This document shows, one piece after another, positions 16,739 to 25,390 of a stretch of 42,203 nt of DNA. The stretch is from positions 1 to 42,203 of the forward strand of contig JASJEA010000020.1 in assembly GCA_030064935.1 (NCBI GenBank), given 5' to 3'. The notes below the pieces were generated by a model that saw nothing but the letters and a program-made list of their open reading frames with translations, made no database searches and was not told the DNA's origin. Position 1 is the stretch's first letter. Every line of letters starts with the position of its first letter. The stretch comes from Crocosphaera sp. GTDB lineage: Bacteria; Cyanobacteriota; Cyanobacteriia; Cyanobacteriales; Microcystaceae. The position numbers and the translations under genes are program-made.

Positions 16739-17188
16739 TTATTTCGCAGCAAAAGTGTCACAAAGTTTAATGGAAAAGTTAGTAATATCACTTTCCGGGT
16801 TAAAACCACTTCCTTTGGCTTGATAGACGGTATTTCCAGCTTTTAAAACAGCAGGACCACCACAGTCTGAGATTAAGTTCGTCCCGTTGGCGACACCTTT
16901 GATATTGAAACAACCAAACTCTCTTTGTCCATCAGGTCCGGTAATAACAATCTCATCAATGTTGCCACTTTCCCCTTCTGGTAAAGAAACAATAGCTGAA
17001 CGAACTGTAAATTCAGGGCTATCATTTTTAGTAGAGAAATCAAAACTTCCTTTTGTAATGGTCACTGGCCCTTCTTCTAAGCAAAATGCTTGAGCAGCCA
17101 TTACATTTGAGACTAATAAACAAAGTAAAACAGAAAAAGTTACTACTACAATTTTGAGAGAACGAGTAAACTTGTTAAGTAGGCTCAT
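16739..17188 (-). CDS. Secreted protein of unknown function
   Basis: A 149-residue exported protein. The N-terminus has basic residues and a long hydrophobic core (IVVVTFSVLLCLLVSNVMA) with a likely cleavage site after AAQA. The mature part is predicted to be mostly beta strand and has four cysteines (FCLEEG, FGCFN, SDCGG, KLCDT) that could form two disulfides, in keeping with a periplasmic location. The ATG at 17188 has GGAG about ten bases upstream. It is flanked by gaps over 200 bp on both sides and is probably monocistronic. I recognise no family. Confidence 0.6.
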   Translation of the reverse strand: MSLLNKFTRSLKIVVVTFSVLLCLLVSNVMAAQAFCLEEGPVTITKGSFDFSTKNDSPEFTVRSAIVSLPEGESGNIDEIVITGPDGQREFGCFNIKGVANGTNLISDCGGPAVLKAGNTVYQAKGSGFNPESDITNFSIKLCDTFAAK

Positions 17189-17415
17189 GGGCAATTATCT
17201 CCAGTTATTTTTTGAGTATAAACCGTTAAGGTTGTGATTATAATCAACCTATTGCCATTTACTCTATCATCCTTGGAACATTAAAGATATGATATTCAAT
17301 ACAAAATTTAATATTAAGAATGATTAAAATATTGACAGCAGATGTTAATAAATTGAGAAAAAATTTAGGAAGTTGAATTTTTTTACAGGAAATATATCGC
17401 AATTTTGCTTATAGA

Positions 17416-18237
17416 TTAACGATGCAAAAATACGCCAAAACCAATCAACATAATTCCCCATAATTTTCGTTCTTTGATATCTTCTTTAAGAATTAATTTT
17501 GCTCCTAACATACTAATGACATAAGTTAAGGCGGTAGCAGGGCGAACAAAGCTAATATCTGCCCAACTTAGGACAGAAATAAAACTAAAAAAGGCAATTC
17601 CTTGACAAGTAATTCCTGTAATAATAACAGGATTGGTTATTACTTTAATCACCATTTTGCCAACTTCTAATACAGTAAATTCTTTAAGTTCTCCTATTTT
17701 TTTCATGCCAAGAGCCAATAATAAATCTCCACTGGCATCAGAAATAGAACTAATTATAATTGCCAACCAAGTTTTAGAAACTGCTAAACTAAAAGGAAGA
17801 AAAAATAATGGTAAATTTCTAGATTTTATGTTATTTTTATAGTCTGGAGAGAACTTTGATGTTTGACTGTCACTCAAGCCTACAAATAAAACCCCACAGG
17901 AAATAACTAAAGTGCTTAACCACCTCATTCCTGTTATGTCTTCTCCTAAAATACCCCAAGCAAAGAGGCCATTTAAAACATAACTAGAGGCATGAATTGG
18001 TAGAACATAACTAAGGTCTAACTTAGAAATTGCACTAAGATAAAGACTTAAAGAAACCACCAAAATTCCCAAACCCATTAATATCCAATAATTGGTTAAA
18101 ATATGGGCAATTAAGTAAAAAATAATCGTTGGACTCGAAAAATCGAATCCAACGAAATCTTTCATTCCTCGACTCAGGAGGATATCTCCCAGTACCTGAG
18201 TGATCGATAAAGATGCTAATAATAGAAAAATTTTCAC
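17416..18237 (-). CDS. EamA/DMT-superfamily transporter
   Basis: A 273-residue membrane protein with about nine to ten transmembrane helices. It is made of two EamA-like halves, each ending in the typical motif: SYVLPIHASSYVLNGLFAWG with GEDITGMRW in the first half, and FVRPATALTYVISMLGAKL with KEDIKERKLWGI in the second. Members of the drug/metabolite transporter group export small metabolites or lipid-linked sugars; the substrate here cannot be inferred. A hydrophilic loop of about 25 residues separates the halves. The gene stands alone between intergenic gaps of about 230 and 440 bp. Confidence 0.75.
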   Translation of the reverse strand: MKIFLLLASLSITQVLGDILLSRGMKDFVGFDFSSPTIIFYLIAHILTNYWILMGLGILVVSLSLYLSAISKLDLSYVLPIHASSYVLNGLFAWGILGEDITGMRWLSTLVISCGVLFVGLSDSQTSKFSPDYKNNIKSRNLPLFFLPFSLAVSKTWLAIIISSISDASGDLLLALGMKKIGELKEFTVLEVGKMVIKVITNPVIITGITCQGIAFFSFISVLSWADISFVRPATALTYVISMLGAKLILKEDIKERKLWGIMLIGFGVFLHR

Positions 18238-18627
18238 AGTGTCTAAGGATTACTCACTAATTGTTACTGCCTTGCTCGATTGTCCTCTATTTCTTGGCTA
18301 GGTTGCTATTAATTATTTATTAAACTTCCCAACCTGTTTTTTTCTATGATATGCCTTTATGCTTTTTAGAGACTTAGATAATCAAGCTTAACATTTTTGT
18401 GTGAGGATTATTCCCTAGAATATGGGGAAAAGCAAGAGTAAAAATCGTTTTCTGGGTATTTTGTCAATTATAGCCATCAATTGATCTATTATTGACAACA
18501 CCATCAGCGAAGACGAGTTGGGGCGGGAAAAATGTTCCCTTGACGATAACTTAAATAGAAACGGGTACATATAAATGACAACATTTGTGTATCTAGAAAA
18601 GACCGTCGACACTCCGTGATTTATTTA
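18238..18627. other. Intergenic region before the palindromic repeat
   Basis: About 390 bp. A 65-codon minus-strand frame (18415-18612) has no recognisable domain and I do not call it. Small hairpins such as GGGAA-N5-TTCCC near 18525 are visible. I see no tRNA or known small RNA. Confidence 0.4.
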
Positions 18628-18714
18628 TTGGTTGCGATTCATCCCCGGCTAAATCTAAGTATATTTTTAGCTAAGGAGATTTTAGCTGGGGACTTCTCCC
18701 GACATTTGTGTTAA
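18628..18714 (-). repeat. Palindromic dispersed repeat, copy 2
   Basis: Nearly identical to the repeat at 29-115, differing at only a few positions (for example GGTTGCG for GGTCGCG and one extra A). It has the same hairpin arms and the same orientation relative to the gene it overlaps. It provides the last ten codons and the stop codon of the TPR protein gene at 18682-19620. The probable origin is a TnpB-element right end. Confidence 0.8.
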
Positions 18715-19620
18715 TTTCTCTATTTCATGTTGTACAACCTCATGATCGTGACGTAAAGGGGTTTGTACCCCTTTGGGCAGTTGATCAACTTTTTTCATCG
18801 CTTGATCAAAGTAAGTATACGCCTCTTGAAGCAATTCTAAATCTTTGGGTTGACCATCTTTGGTTCTCCCTTTTTTCCGTAATATTTGTCCCTTAAAATA
18901 CTGTAATTCTGGGTTATCAGGACTATTAGCTAAAGCTTGGTCGATATATTCCATCGCAGTATCATATTGATCTAAGTCCCGATAAGCAGCAAATAATGCT
19001 CGATCGACCATGTAATTAGGGGCTGCATATTTTTCAAAGCGGGTGATAGCATCTTCTGGGGAGGAAAAAGGTAGATTAACGGACAAAATTAAATCGAGAT
19101 AGCCTTTTAGTAAGTTTAATTCTGGATCATGAGGGGCGATCGCTTCAGCTTTGTCGAGATATTCAAGCACCAGTTGTAATTTATTAAGTGCCCCTAAAGG
19201 ACTCTTATTTTTAAACTCATGAGCCCCTTGTAAGAAGTGCCCAACTGCCTGATATAAATTACCCCGCAAAGGATCAGTGGTGGTTAGTTTTTCCGCCACT
19301 GCTAAGGTTTTATCGGCTGAGGTTTTCATGACATCCCATTCCCCGTTAGAATAGGCCAGAGAAGCTTTGATGGCGTATGCTAAGGGTTCATCGGTTTCCG
19401 TTTGGATGGCTTGTTCTAAATAATCTGTGGCTTGCAAATAATTGCCATTTTTAAATATTTCTACAAAGGCGGCTTCTGTATTATCTCCAATGGGACGGGG
19501 GTTACTACTACGGAAAGGATCACCAGCTATGGAGGGCGTTCCCCATAAACTCAATGCTACCGTACACACCACAGACCAAGAGAGAGAAGCCTGTCGATAT
19601 CTGATTAATTGCTTAAGCAT
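18682..19620 (-). CDS. Exported tetratricopeptide-repeat protein with repeat-derived C-terminus
   Basis: A 312-residue protein with a signal peptide (about 1-32, ending SIAG). At least four to five TPR-like helical pairs follow, for example NYLQATDYLEQAIQT, ALNKLQLVLEYLDKAEAI and QYDTAMEYIDQALANSPDN. TPR arrays mediate protein contacts; a periplasmic scaffold role is likely but the partner is unknown. The C-terminus LTQMSGEVPS and the stop codon lie inside a palindromic repeat that also ends the unrelated gene at 83-445. A few native C-terminal residues may therefore have been replaced when the repeat inserted. The next gene upstream on the same strand is a pilin-like gene beginning 87 bp away. 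Confidence 0.75.
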   Translation of the reverse strand: MLKQLIRYRQASLSWSVVCTVALSLWGTPSIAGDPFRSSNPRPIGDNTEAAFVEIFKNGNYLQATDYLEQAIQTETDEPLAYAIKASLAYSNGEWDVMKTSADKTLAVAEKLTTTDPLRGNLYQAVGHFLQGAHEFKNKSPLGALNKLQLVLEYLDKAEAIAPHDPELNLLKGYLDLILSVNLPFSSPEDAITRFEKYAAPNYMVDRALFAAYRDLDQYDTAMEYIDQALANSPDNPELQYFKGQILRKKGRTKDGQPKDLELLQEAYTYFDQAMKKVDQLPKGVQTPLRHDHEVVQHEIEKLTQMSGEVPS

Positions 19621-19707
19621 AACTTTCTCTAACTTGCATTATCGATGATCTGATTCTATCCCACTTTTTTAATTTCAAGATGTAACATGATCAGATTACG
19701 CTCTATG

Positions 19708-20244
19708 CTATTTGATTTCTCTAGTTTTGGCTAAATCACACCTTATGTTCGGTTGATTACCAGAGAGGGAAAATTGGACAATGAAGTTGATATCTCCTCC
19801 TGGGTGGTGGGTTTGACAGATAATGGACGCAAACGCTGTCCCCGAATAGTGTAACCCGGCAGTGTAATTTTTTAACTCTTGATCATAGTCTTTTAGTGCG
19901 GTGGCTTTGATTCTAACTGCATTATAATTCTGTGCTAGGGTAGTCCGAATGTTGTATTTATCATTATCTATAACGATGTCTAAACCATGTGCATTGTCTC
20001 TCATTTGTTTGTTAGTAATTTTCGCAAACTTTCCATGTTCGAGATAATAGGCATTTTCAGCATGGATAAGACTAGCAATTTGATTTTGGACTTCCGTTTC
20101 TCTGGCTTTACTTACCATACCAAATAATTGTGGAATACTGATAGCTGCAAGTAGTCCAGTTATAATGACGACAATCATTAATTCGATCAGGGTAAATCCT
20201 TTATGTGAGTTTTTTAGTAATAATATTCTTAAAAATTTCATCAT
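19708..20244 (-). CDS. Type IV pilin-like / prepilin-type protein
   Basis: A 178-residue prepilin. The leader is 16 residues with a basic stretch and ends in KG, followed by FTLIELMIVVIITGLLAAIS. This is the class III signal cut by prepilin peptidase between Gly16 and Phe17, with Glu at mature position 5. The globular domain carries a Cys pair near the C-terminus (IICQTHHPGG and IRCDLAK) consistent with the D-region disulfide of pilins. Cyanobacteria use such proteins for twitching motility, DNA uptake or as minor pseudopilins; major versus minor cannot be told. A second ATG directly follows the first. Confidence 0.88.
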   Translation of the reverse strand: MMKFLRILLLKNSHKGFTLIELMIVVIITGLLAAISIPQLFGMVSKARETEVQNQIASLIHAENAYYLEHGKFAKITNKQMRDNAHGLDIVIDNDKYNIRTTLAQNYNAVRIKATALKDYDQELKNYTAGLHYSGTAFASIICQTHHPGGDINFIVQFSLSGNQPNIRCDLAKTREIK

Positions 20245-20386
20245 AAAATATGCGAGTAGAGATCCTAACTAGACCAAGTTAGTTGGCGAGAATTAGAGAA
20301 CGGGTATGAATATTGATAAGGATACCCATGCACAAATAATTACCTATCTCTGTTCACAATACTTATCAATTTTCACACTTTTCTAA

Positions 20387-21481
20387 TTAAGATAAATCTC
20401 TTCTGACAATTGTACCAATCGACTTAGGTAAAGTTTTGATATCAATAACTTGTAAATTTTTCATGTTGTATGTTGTATAAATCGTTTCTTCTGAAGTTAA
20501 AGAAATATCAACAACAGTGAGGGTTTTTTGTGGTGGTAAATTACTATGCAACAGCTTACGAGGACCCCCTCCTAATGCACCACTATAAAGTAATTCTAAT
20601 TGTCCTTTTTTGCCTGCATAATAAGCATGATGATGACCACTAATATAAGTATGCACATCATATTTTTCTAGGAGACTTTGCAGTTGTTCTCCCTTGGCCA
20701 TATAGTTACCCCCGCTATCTCTTCCCACAGCTACAGGATAAAGGGGAAGGTGTCCAATGGCCAGGCGTAGTTTGGCTTGTTTTGCTTCTGAACTATTTAA
20801 ACTATTTTCGACCCAGGTTAATTGGTTTTGGTCAATAATATGGGTTGAAGCATCCCAAACCAAGTAAAAGATATCCTGTTGTTTAAAACTGTAATAAAAG
20901 GGGAAATTAGCTTTATCAATAAACTTTAATCCTGGTTTGTGATTAGGATTATTCCAATAGGCAGAAGCAAGGTTTCTTTCTTGTTCAAAACTATATTTTC
21001 CCCTGCTTATTGAACCGGAACCATCATGGTTACCAATGGTCAAGCCAAAGGGTATTTTAGCTTGTCTTAAAGGGGCGGCGATATGCACATCAAAAGCTGA
21101 CCACATTGCCTCTATTTGTTGCTTGGTTAATGACCTTTTTTGACCGGCTACCATATCCCCTCCACATAATACTAATTCAGGTTTCCATTGGGGAATTAAC
21201 GAGATAGCTTTATCCACTTCTGGTTCATAATCTGTTGACCCATATTGACTGTTTAAATCACTAATAATAACAACCCTAACATCTCCTTTGAGGGGAGCAA
21301 ATAAACCATCTGGGGCAATAGAAACTGGTTGCTTAATGGGAGATGGTTGTAGATTAATAGGATCTACATTTTGATTGCTATAGGTTTGAGATTGACTAAA
21401 GATTTTATGGCTAATAGCAGCTATACTAATGCCAACTAATCCCCCTGTACTTATCAAAAATTGACGACGATTATAGAACAT
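20387..21481 (-). CDS. Tat-exported calcineurin-like metallophosphoesterase
   Basis: A 364-residue protein. The N-terminus NRRQFLISTGG is a twin-arginine signal followed by a hydrophobic core, so a folded, metal-loaded protein is probably exported. The metallophosphoesterase motifs appear in order: IISDLNSQYG (position 75), GGDM (108-110), GNHDGS (about 151), GHLPLYP and SGHHHAYY. The first motif is D-x-N instead of the usual D-x-H, so one metal ligand is altered. Possible substrates are phosphate esters in the periplasm; none can be named. The gene lies 71 bp downstream of ribBA on the same strand, but a functional link is not evident. Confidence 0.85.
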   Translation of the reverse strand: MFYNRRQFLISTGGLVGISIAAISHKIFSQSQTYSNQNVDPINLQPSPIKQPVSIAPDGLFAPLKGDVRVVIISDLNSQYGSTDYEPEVDKAISLIPQWKPELVLCGGDMVAGQKRSLTKQQIEAMWSAFDVHIAAPLRQAKIPFGLTIGNHDGSGSISRGKYSFEQERNLASAYWNNPNHKPGLKFIDKANFPFYYSFKQQDIFYLVWDASTHIIDQNQLTWVENSLNSSEAKQAKLRLAIGHLPLYPVAVGRDSGGNYMAKGEQLQSLLEKYDVHTYISGHHHAYYAGKKGQLELLYSGALGGGPRKLLHSNLPPQKTLTVVDISLTSEETIYTTYNMKNLQVIDIKTLPKSIGTIVRRDLS

Positions 21482-21552
21482 ATTTTAACAACTATTTAAC
21501 TTTCCAACTCTTTTATTCAGATTTTACCTAATTTTTATTAGTTAGTAATTGA

Positions 21553-23250
21553 TTATAACTCATCTTGATTATTAAGTTTGTTTTCCGTAAAACTATAAAT
21601 AATTTGTCTTTCCCAAGGAAGAGTACATTGAGAAGGTTTCTTATTCAAAGAAAAGGTACAGCGATCTAATTTGACCTGTAAACCTAACATGGGATCATCT
21701 CCTGATGAAACTAAAAATTCTAAGCATTTAATATTTGACCAAGTGACTAAAGTATCCATAATATTAATGATCGATTGAACATAGGGATGATTCATATTTT
21801 TATACCAATAATCCTCCACCATTTCCGGTTGTTCAAACCCTAAATGAAAGATTAAAGAAGGTTGTTCAAATAAGGCGATCGCCACTGGTCTAGCTTCTTC
21901 CTGTAATAATAATTGAACTGAACGACTTAGTTTGCGCACTTGTTCTAAATTCTTATATCTTTCAGTTACTGAAGTGTTTTCAGTTTTCCAGTCAATGGCA
22001 ATGGTAACTAAATAGCTTTGTAGGAATAAATGACCTAATTTTTCTGCTTTGGTAGCTAAATAACTGGAATTGTAATTATTAGGTTCAATTAATAAAGGAA
22101 GCCGTTCCACTACTTCTAAACCATAGCCTTTTAATCCAGCAATTTTTCGGGGGTTATTGGTAATTAATTTGATTTTTTTAACCCCTAAATCATTGAGCAT
22201 TTGGGCCCCCATTCCATAGTCCCTTAAATCAGCAGGAAACCCTAATTTTTCGTTGGCTTCTACGGTATCTAGTCCCATATCTTGCAAAGAATAGGCTTTT
22301 AATTTATTAACTAATCCGATCCCTCGGCCTTCTTGTCTCAAATAAACCACAACTCCCGAACCTGCTTTTTCTATCATTTGCAAGGCAGTTTGTAGCTGCA
22401 TTCTACAGTCACATCGTAATGATCCTAATGCGTCCCCTGTTAAACATTCTGAGTGCATCCGTACCATAACAGGATGCTCCCTAAACTGACTGGGATCGCC
22501 TTTGACAATAGCAACGTGTTCGGTATCATCTAAAACGTTACGATAAGCATAGAGTTGGAATGAGCCAAACTGACTGGGAAACTGACACACCGTTTCTCGA
22601 TAGACAAAGCGATCGTGTTGCAGACGATAACTAATCAGATCAGCAATACTAATTAGTTTTAGTTTATGTTTTTTTGCATAATCAAAGAGTTGAGGTAGTC
22701 GAGCCATCGAACCGTCAGGGTTTTGGATCTCACAGATGACTCCTGCGGGGTAAAGTCCAGCGAGTCTGGCTAAGTCTACTGCGGCTTCGGTATGGCCTGC
22801 ACGTTTGAGGACTCCCCCTACTTTAGCTCGAATGGGAAAAATATGGCCAGGACGAGTTAAATCGTCGGGTTGGGTGTTGGGATTAATAGCGACTTGGATG
22901 GTGCGGGCCCTATCTTCTGCGGAGATACCAGTAGAGACTCCGAGATGGGGTGAGGCATCAATACTAACGGTGAAAGCTGTTTGATTGCTGTCGGTGTTTT
23001 TTGTCACCATCAGGGGAAGATCCAACTCGTCCAACCTTTGTCCGTTCATGGCTAAACAAATCAGTCCTCTGGCTTCGACAGCCATGAAATTAATCATGTT
23101 AGGGGTTGCAAATTGGGCAGCGCAAATGATATCCCCTTCATTTTCACGGTTTTCGTCATCTACGACGATAATAGCACGGCCCGCTTTAATATCGGCTAAG
23201 GCGGTGTCAATGGGGTCAAATTCAGCAATGAGGATTTGTGAAGCTTTCAC
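21553..23250 (-). CDS. ribBA: Bifunctional 3,4-dihydroxy-2-butanone-4-phosphate synthase / GTP cyclohydrolase II
   Basis: A 565-residue riboflavin biosynthesis enzyme. The RibB half (1-205) forms dihydroxybutanone phosphate from ribulose 5-phosphate, with DDENRENEGD, RPGHIFPI and GHTEAAVDLA. The RibA half (about 206-400) opens GTP, with the zinc ligands in SECLTGDALGSLRCDC and the active-site RQEGRGIGL. About 150 residues follow that are typical of cyanobacterial RibBA and absent from most bacterial ones (from YLATKAEKLGHLFLQSYL onward); their role is unknown. The start is a GTG at 23250 with no in-frame ATG that would keep the N-terminal motifs. No FMN riboswitch is visible upstream. Confidence 0.95.
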   Translation of the reverse strand: MKASQILIAEFDPIDTALADIKAGRAIIVVDDENRENEGDIICAAQFATPNMINFMAVEARGLICLAMNGQRLDELDLPLMVTKNTDSNQTAFTVSIDASPHLGVSTGISAEDRARTIQVAINPNTQPDDLTRPGHIFPIRAKVGGVLKRAGHTEAAVDLARLAGLYPAGVICEIQNPDGSMARLPQLFDYAKKHKLKLISIADLISYRLQHDRFVYRETVCQFPSQFGSFQLYAYRNVLDDTEHVAIVKGDPSQFREHPVMVRMHSECLTGDALGSLRCDCRMQLQTALQMIEKAGSGVVVYLRQEGRGIGLVNKLKAYSLQDMGLDTVEANEKLGFPADLRDYGMGAQMLNDLGVKKIKLITNNPRKIAGLKGYGLEVVERLPLLIEPNNYNSSYLATKAEKLGHLFLQSYLVTIAIDWKTENTSVTERYKNLEQVRKLSRSVQLLLQEEARPVAIALFEQPSLIFHLGFEQPEMVEDYWYKNMNHPYVQSIINIMDTLVTWSNIKCLEFLVSSGDDPMLGLQVKLDRCTFSLNKKPSQCTLPWERQIIYSFTENKLNNQDEL

Positions 23251-23337
23251 AAGTAATGATTTGAATTAGTAGAGGTTATATTATTTTAGATTGTAGCGAA
23301 TTCTATGGAGGTCACAAACCCACCACTAAATCAAAGA

Positions 23338-23535
23338 TTAAAGTTTCCATCCACTGGTTTTATACTCTACAGAACGAGTATTTTTCTTAAAACGTGGACA
23401 CCCTTTTTTCCCAGGAATTTGTTGTCTTGAGTGCGTCTTACATTCTGAAGGCGATTGAGAATTACGCACTCGCTTTTTACAATTATCAGCAGCTTTACTT
23501 TTCCTTCCAATATTCACCATTAGGACAAAAAGCAA
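23338..23535 (-). pseudogene. Probable TnpB N-terminal-domain fragment
   Basis: A short frame between ribBA and tRNA-Ser ends with CPRFKKNTRSVEYKTSGWKL. This resembles the conserved segment of cyanobacterial TnpB proteins in which a PRF-K motif precedes RSVEYKxSGWKL, before the first RuvC block. The frame stops immediately afterwards where an intact TnpB would continue. The part before GCPRF does not look like TnpB and may be frameshifted or unrelated. It is basic and has four Cys residues. I treat it as a relic. A small real gene is possible but less likely. The rest of 23251-23616 holds nothing else I can support. Confidence 0.5.
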
Positions 23536-23616
23536 GCATCCTTTAAGTTAATCAAGATTTAATTTGAGAAAATATTGACAGAAGAAAAAAAGACCTATAA
23601 CCGATGATTGAAAAAC

Positions 23617-23702
23617 GGAGAGGGAGGGATTCGAACCCTCGATGGGTGTTACCCCATAACTCCTTAGCAGGGAGCCGCTTTCAACCACTCAGCCACCTCT
23701 CC
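23617..23702 (-). tRNA. trnS-GCU: tRNA-Ser (anticodon GCU)
   Basis: On the minus strand an 86-base cloverleaf is visible. The acceptor arm GGAGAGG pairs with CCTCTCC, and the D arm carries TGGCTGAGTGGTTGAAAGC. The anticodon stem CTCC/GGAG encloses CTGCTAA with anticodon GCT. A long class II variable arm (ATGGGGTAACACCCAT) and the T arm GAGGGTTCGAATCCCTC follow. It decodes AGC/AGU. The 3' CCA is not encoded. A U-rich stretch follows within about 25 bases. Confidence 0.96.
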
Positions 23703-23804
23703 AAGGCACAGTATATTATCATAGCAGATAAATCTCCTTTCCAGCAAAATTTATCGATAATTTACGGCAAAAATTTTTTTTCGTTAAGTATTGCAACATC
23801 AATA

Positions 23805-23833
23805 TTGAGACGAGGCGGTTAACCTTCTAAGAT
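23805..23833 (+). promoter_or_regulatory. Probable sigma70-type promoter of psaK
   Basis: TTGAGA (23805-23810) and TAAGAT (23828-23833) are separated by exactly 17 bp and lie about 45 bp before the psaK start. This would give a short leader with AGGAGA as ribosome-binding site. The call rests on spacing and similarity to consensus only. I found no convincing HLR1 (RpaB) direct repeat here. Confidence 0.55.
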
Positions 23834-23875
23834 TAAAGACTTAATATCCCTTATTTCTAGGAGAATTTAAGTTTG

Positions 23876-24142
23876 ATGTATTCTACCCTTCTTTTAGCAG
23901 CATCTGCGGTTCCTACCACCGTTGAATGGAGTCCCAAAATTGCGATGATTATGATCGTTTGCAATGTTTTCGCTATTGCCTTTGGTAAACTTACTATTGC
24001 CAAACAAAGCGAAGGACCTGGTTTACCTGCTTCTCCCATGTTCGGTGGTATGGGTTTGGGTGCATTACTAGGAACGACTAGCTTCGGCCACATTTTAGGT
24101 GCTGGTGTTATCTTAGGATTAGCTACTACCGGCGCACTCTAA
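23876..24142 (+). CDS. psaK: Photosystem I reaction centre subunit PsaK
   Basis: An 88-residue thylakoid membrane protein at the periphery of photosystem I. It has a short N-terminal presequence-like hydrophobic part and two transmembrane helices separated by a cytoplasmic loop (FGKLTIAKQSEGPGLPAS). The second half is glycine-rich (FGGMGLGALLGTTSFGHILG), as usual for PsaK. The ATG at 23876 is taken over the preceding TTG. AGGAGA lies about 11 bases upstream. Which of the cyanobacterial PsaK paralogues (constitutive or high-light) this is cannot be told. It converges on the atp operon. Confidence 0.93.
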   Translation: MYSTLLLAASAVPTTVEWSPKIAMIMIVCNVFAIAFGKLTIAKQSEGPGLPASPMFGGMGLGALLGTTSFGHILGAGVILGLATTGAL

Positions 24143-24186
24143 GAAGATATTGATAGACATTTTCAATATAATCTCTAGAACATAAT

Positions 24187-24345
24187 TTGACATCCTCCCC
24201 GCGTCTTCTAGCGCGGGGATTCCCTAAAACAAGCTTAATTGCTTACACTTAGGGGTGGTTGACGTTTCAAGGGATGCTGATACTTGAGAATTAGTCTTCT
24301 CTTGGACATCAAGTGATAGGAGGGGCTGGTATGAGTTCCTGCCAT
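24187..24345 (-). mobile_element. Relic of a TnpB-element right end (omega-RNA-like)
   Basis: On the minus strand a 36-codon open frame (24345 to its TAA at 24235) precedes GGAATCCCCGCGC. This closes a 7-bp hairpin CCCCGCG/CGCGGGG with an 8-base loop (about 24197-24218) and ends in GAGGATGTCAA. The arrangement of a coding tail, a short spacer, a GC-rich hairpin with GGGGATTCC on one arm and a GGATGTCAA terminus is what I know from cyanobacterial IS605-type TnpB elements, where this end is part of the guide-RNA scaffold. The 36-codon peptide has no domain. No tnpA or full tnpB is present. Confidence 0.5.
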
Positions 24346-24375
24346 GAAAAAAGCGTTTAGATAGCCTCTAAACGC
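24346..24375 (-). terminator. Intrinsic terminator of the atp operon
   Basis: On the minus strand GCGTTTAGA pairs perfectly with TCTAAACGC (9 bp, loop of five) and is followed at once by TTTTTT. It lies 27 bp beyond the atpC stop codon. This is a textbook factor-independent terminator. Confidence 0.9.
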
Positions 24376-24401
24376 CTCATATAGATTAAAAAAATGACAG
24401 A

Positions 24402-25346
24402 TTACAAAGCATTGGCACCAGCTACAACCTCCATTAACTGTTGAGTAATAGCTGCCTGACGAGCTTTGTTATAAGATAAAGTTAAGGTTCCAATCAACTG
24501 ACCAGCATTATCACTCGCATTACTCATAGCCGTCATTCTCGCAGCTAATTCACTAGCGGCAGACTCCTGCAACGCTCTGAGTAACTGGTTGTTGATGTAC
24601 AAAGGTAACAGAGCATCCAAGATTTGTACCGGATCTTGTTCAAAGATCATATCTTGGGGAAAACTTGTAACTGTCTGAGTCACGGCTTCTCGTTCAACGC
24701 TCAATTTACCTTCACGGGTAATTAAACGGAATATCTCATCATCTTCGGTTTCTAATCCCTGCATGGTTAAAGGAGCCAGAGTTTGTACCACAGGGCGAGA
24801 ACTAATTAAGGAGACAAAACGAGTATAAATTAACTCGACGCGGTCCACTGTTTCCGAGAGAAACAAAGAAAGCAGTTCATCCGCAATGCTAGCCGCTTCA
24901 TCCGCCGTTGGAATCTGATTTAGTCCCGTATATTTCCGTTCAATGGGGGCATCTCGACGGGAGAAGTATTGGGTGGCTTTGCGTCCAACCGTAATTAAAC
25001 GATAACCAATACCTTGACTATTTAACTCTTTGATGCGTTGTTCAGCCCGACGAATGACATAACTATTATAACCGCCACACAAACCCCTATCACCTGATAC
25101 AACCACGATAGCAACGGTTTTGACGGTTCTTTGTTCTAATAGGGGTAAATTAACATCCCCGTACTTCAAACGGTTCAGTAAATTGAAGAGAACATTGGCT
25201 AAGGCATCAGCAAAAGGACGAGTGGCAATAACCTGTTCTTGGGCGCGACGAACTTTAGCGGCGGCCACCAGACGCATGGCTTCAGTAATTTTTTTGGTAT
25301 TTTTGACCGACTGAATGCGATCACGAATCGCTTTAAGATTAGCCAT
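24402..25346 (-). CDS. atpC: ATP synthase F1 subunit gamma
   Basis: The 314-residue central stalk subunit. The N-terminal helix [20 protein letters not shown] and the C-terminal helix with [16 protein letters not shown] form the rotating coiled coil; [14 protein letters not shown] is the conserved fold motif. Around residues 198-235 it has the insertion found in cyanobacteria and chloroplasts ([21 protein letters not shown]) but without the two regulatory cysteines of plants, as expected for cyanobacteria. The cyanobacterial/plastid gene name atpC is used (atpG in E. coli style). It is the last gene of the operon, 88 bp after atpA, with a perfect hairpin in that gap. Confidence 0.97.
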   Translation of the reverse strand: MANLKAIRDRIQSVKNTKKITEAMRLVAAAKVRRAQEQVIATRPFADALANVLFNLLNRLKYGDVNLPLLEQRTVKTVAIVVVSGDRGLCGGYNSYVIRRAEQRIKELNSQGIGYRLITVGRKATQYFSRRDAPIERKYTGLNQIPTADEAASIADELLSLFLSETVDRVELIYTRFVSLISSRPVVQTLAPLTMQGLETEDDEIFRLITREGKLSVEREAVTQTVTSFPQDMIFEQDPVQILDALLPLYINNQLLRALQESAASELAARMTAMSNASDNAGQLIGTLTLSYNKARQAAITQQLMEVVAGANAL

Positions 25347-25390
25347 AATGTGGGGGGTATTTTAAATTAATACTTTAGTTCTACTGTGAA

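Noticed and set aside
18415-18612. 65-codon minus-strand frame
   Set aside because: No recognisable domain, no good ribosome-binding site and no supporting context.
23251-23337. Possible FMN riboswitch upstream of ribBA
   Set aside because: The leader is short and I see none of the conserved RFN-element blocks.
23703-23804. Possible HLR1 (RpaB) site upstream of psaK
   Set aside because: No convincing pair of TTACA-like direct repeats with the right spacing.
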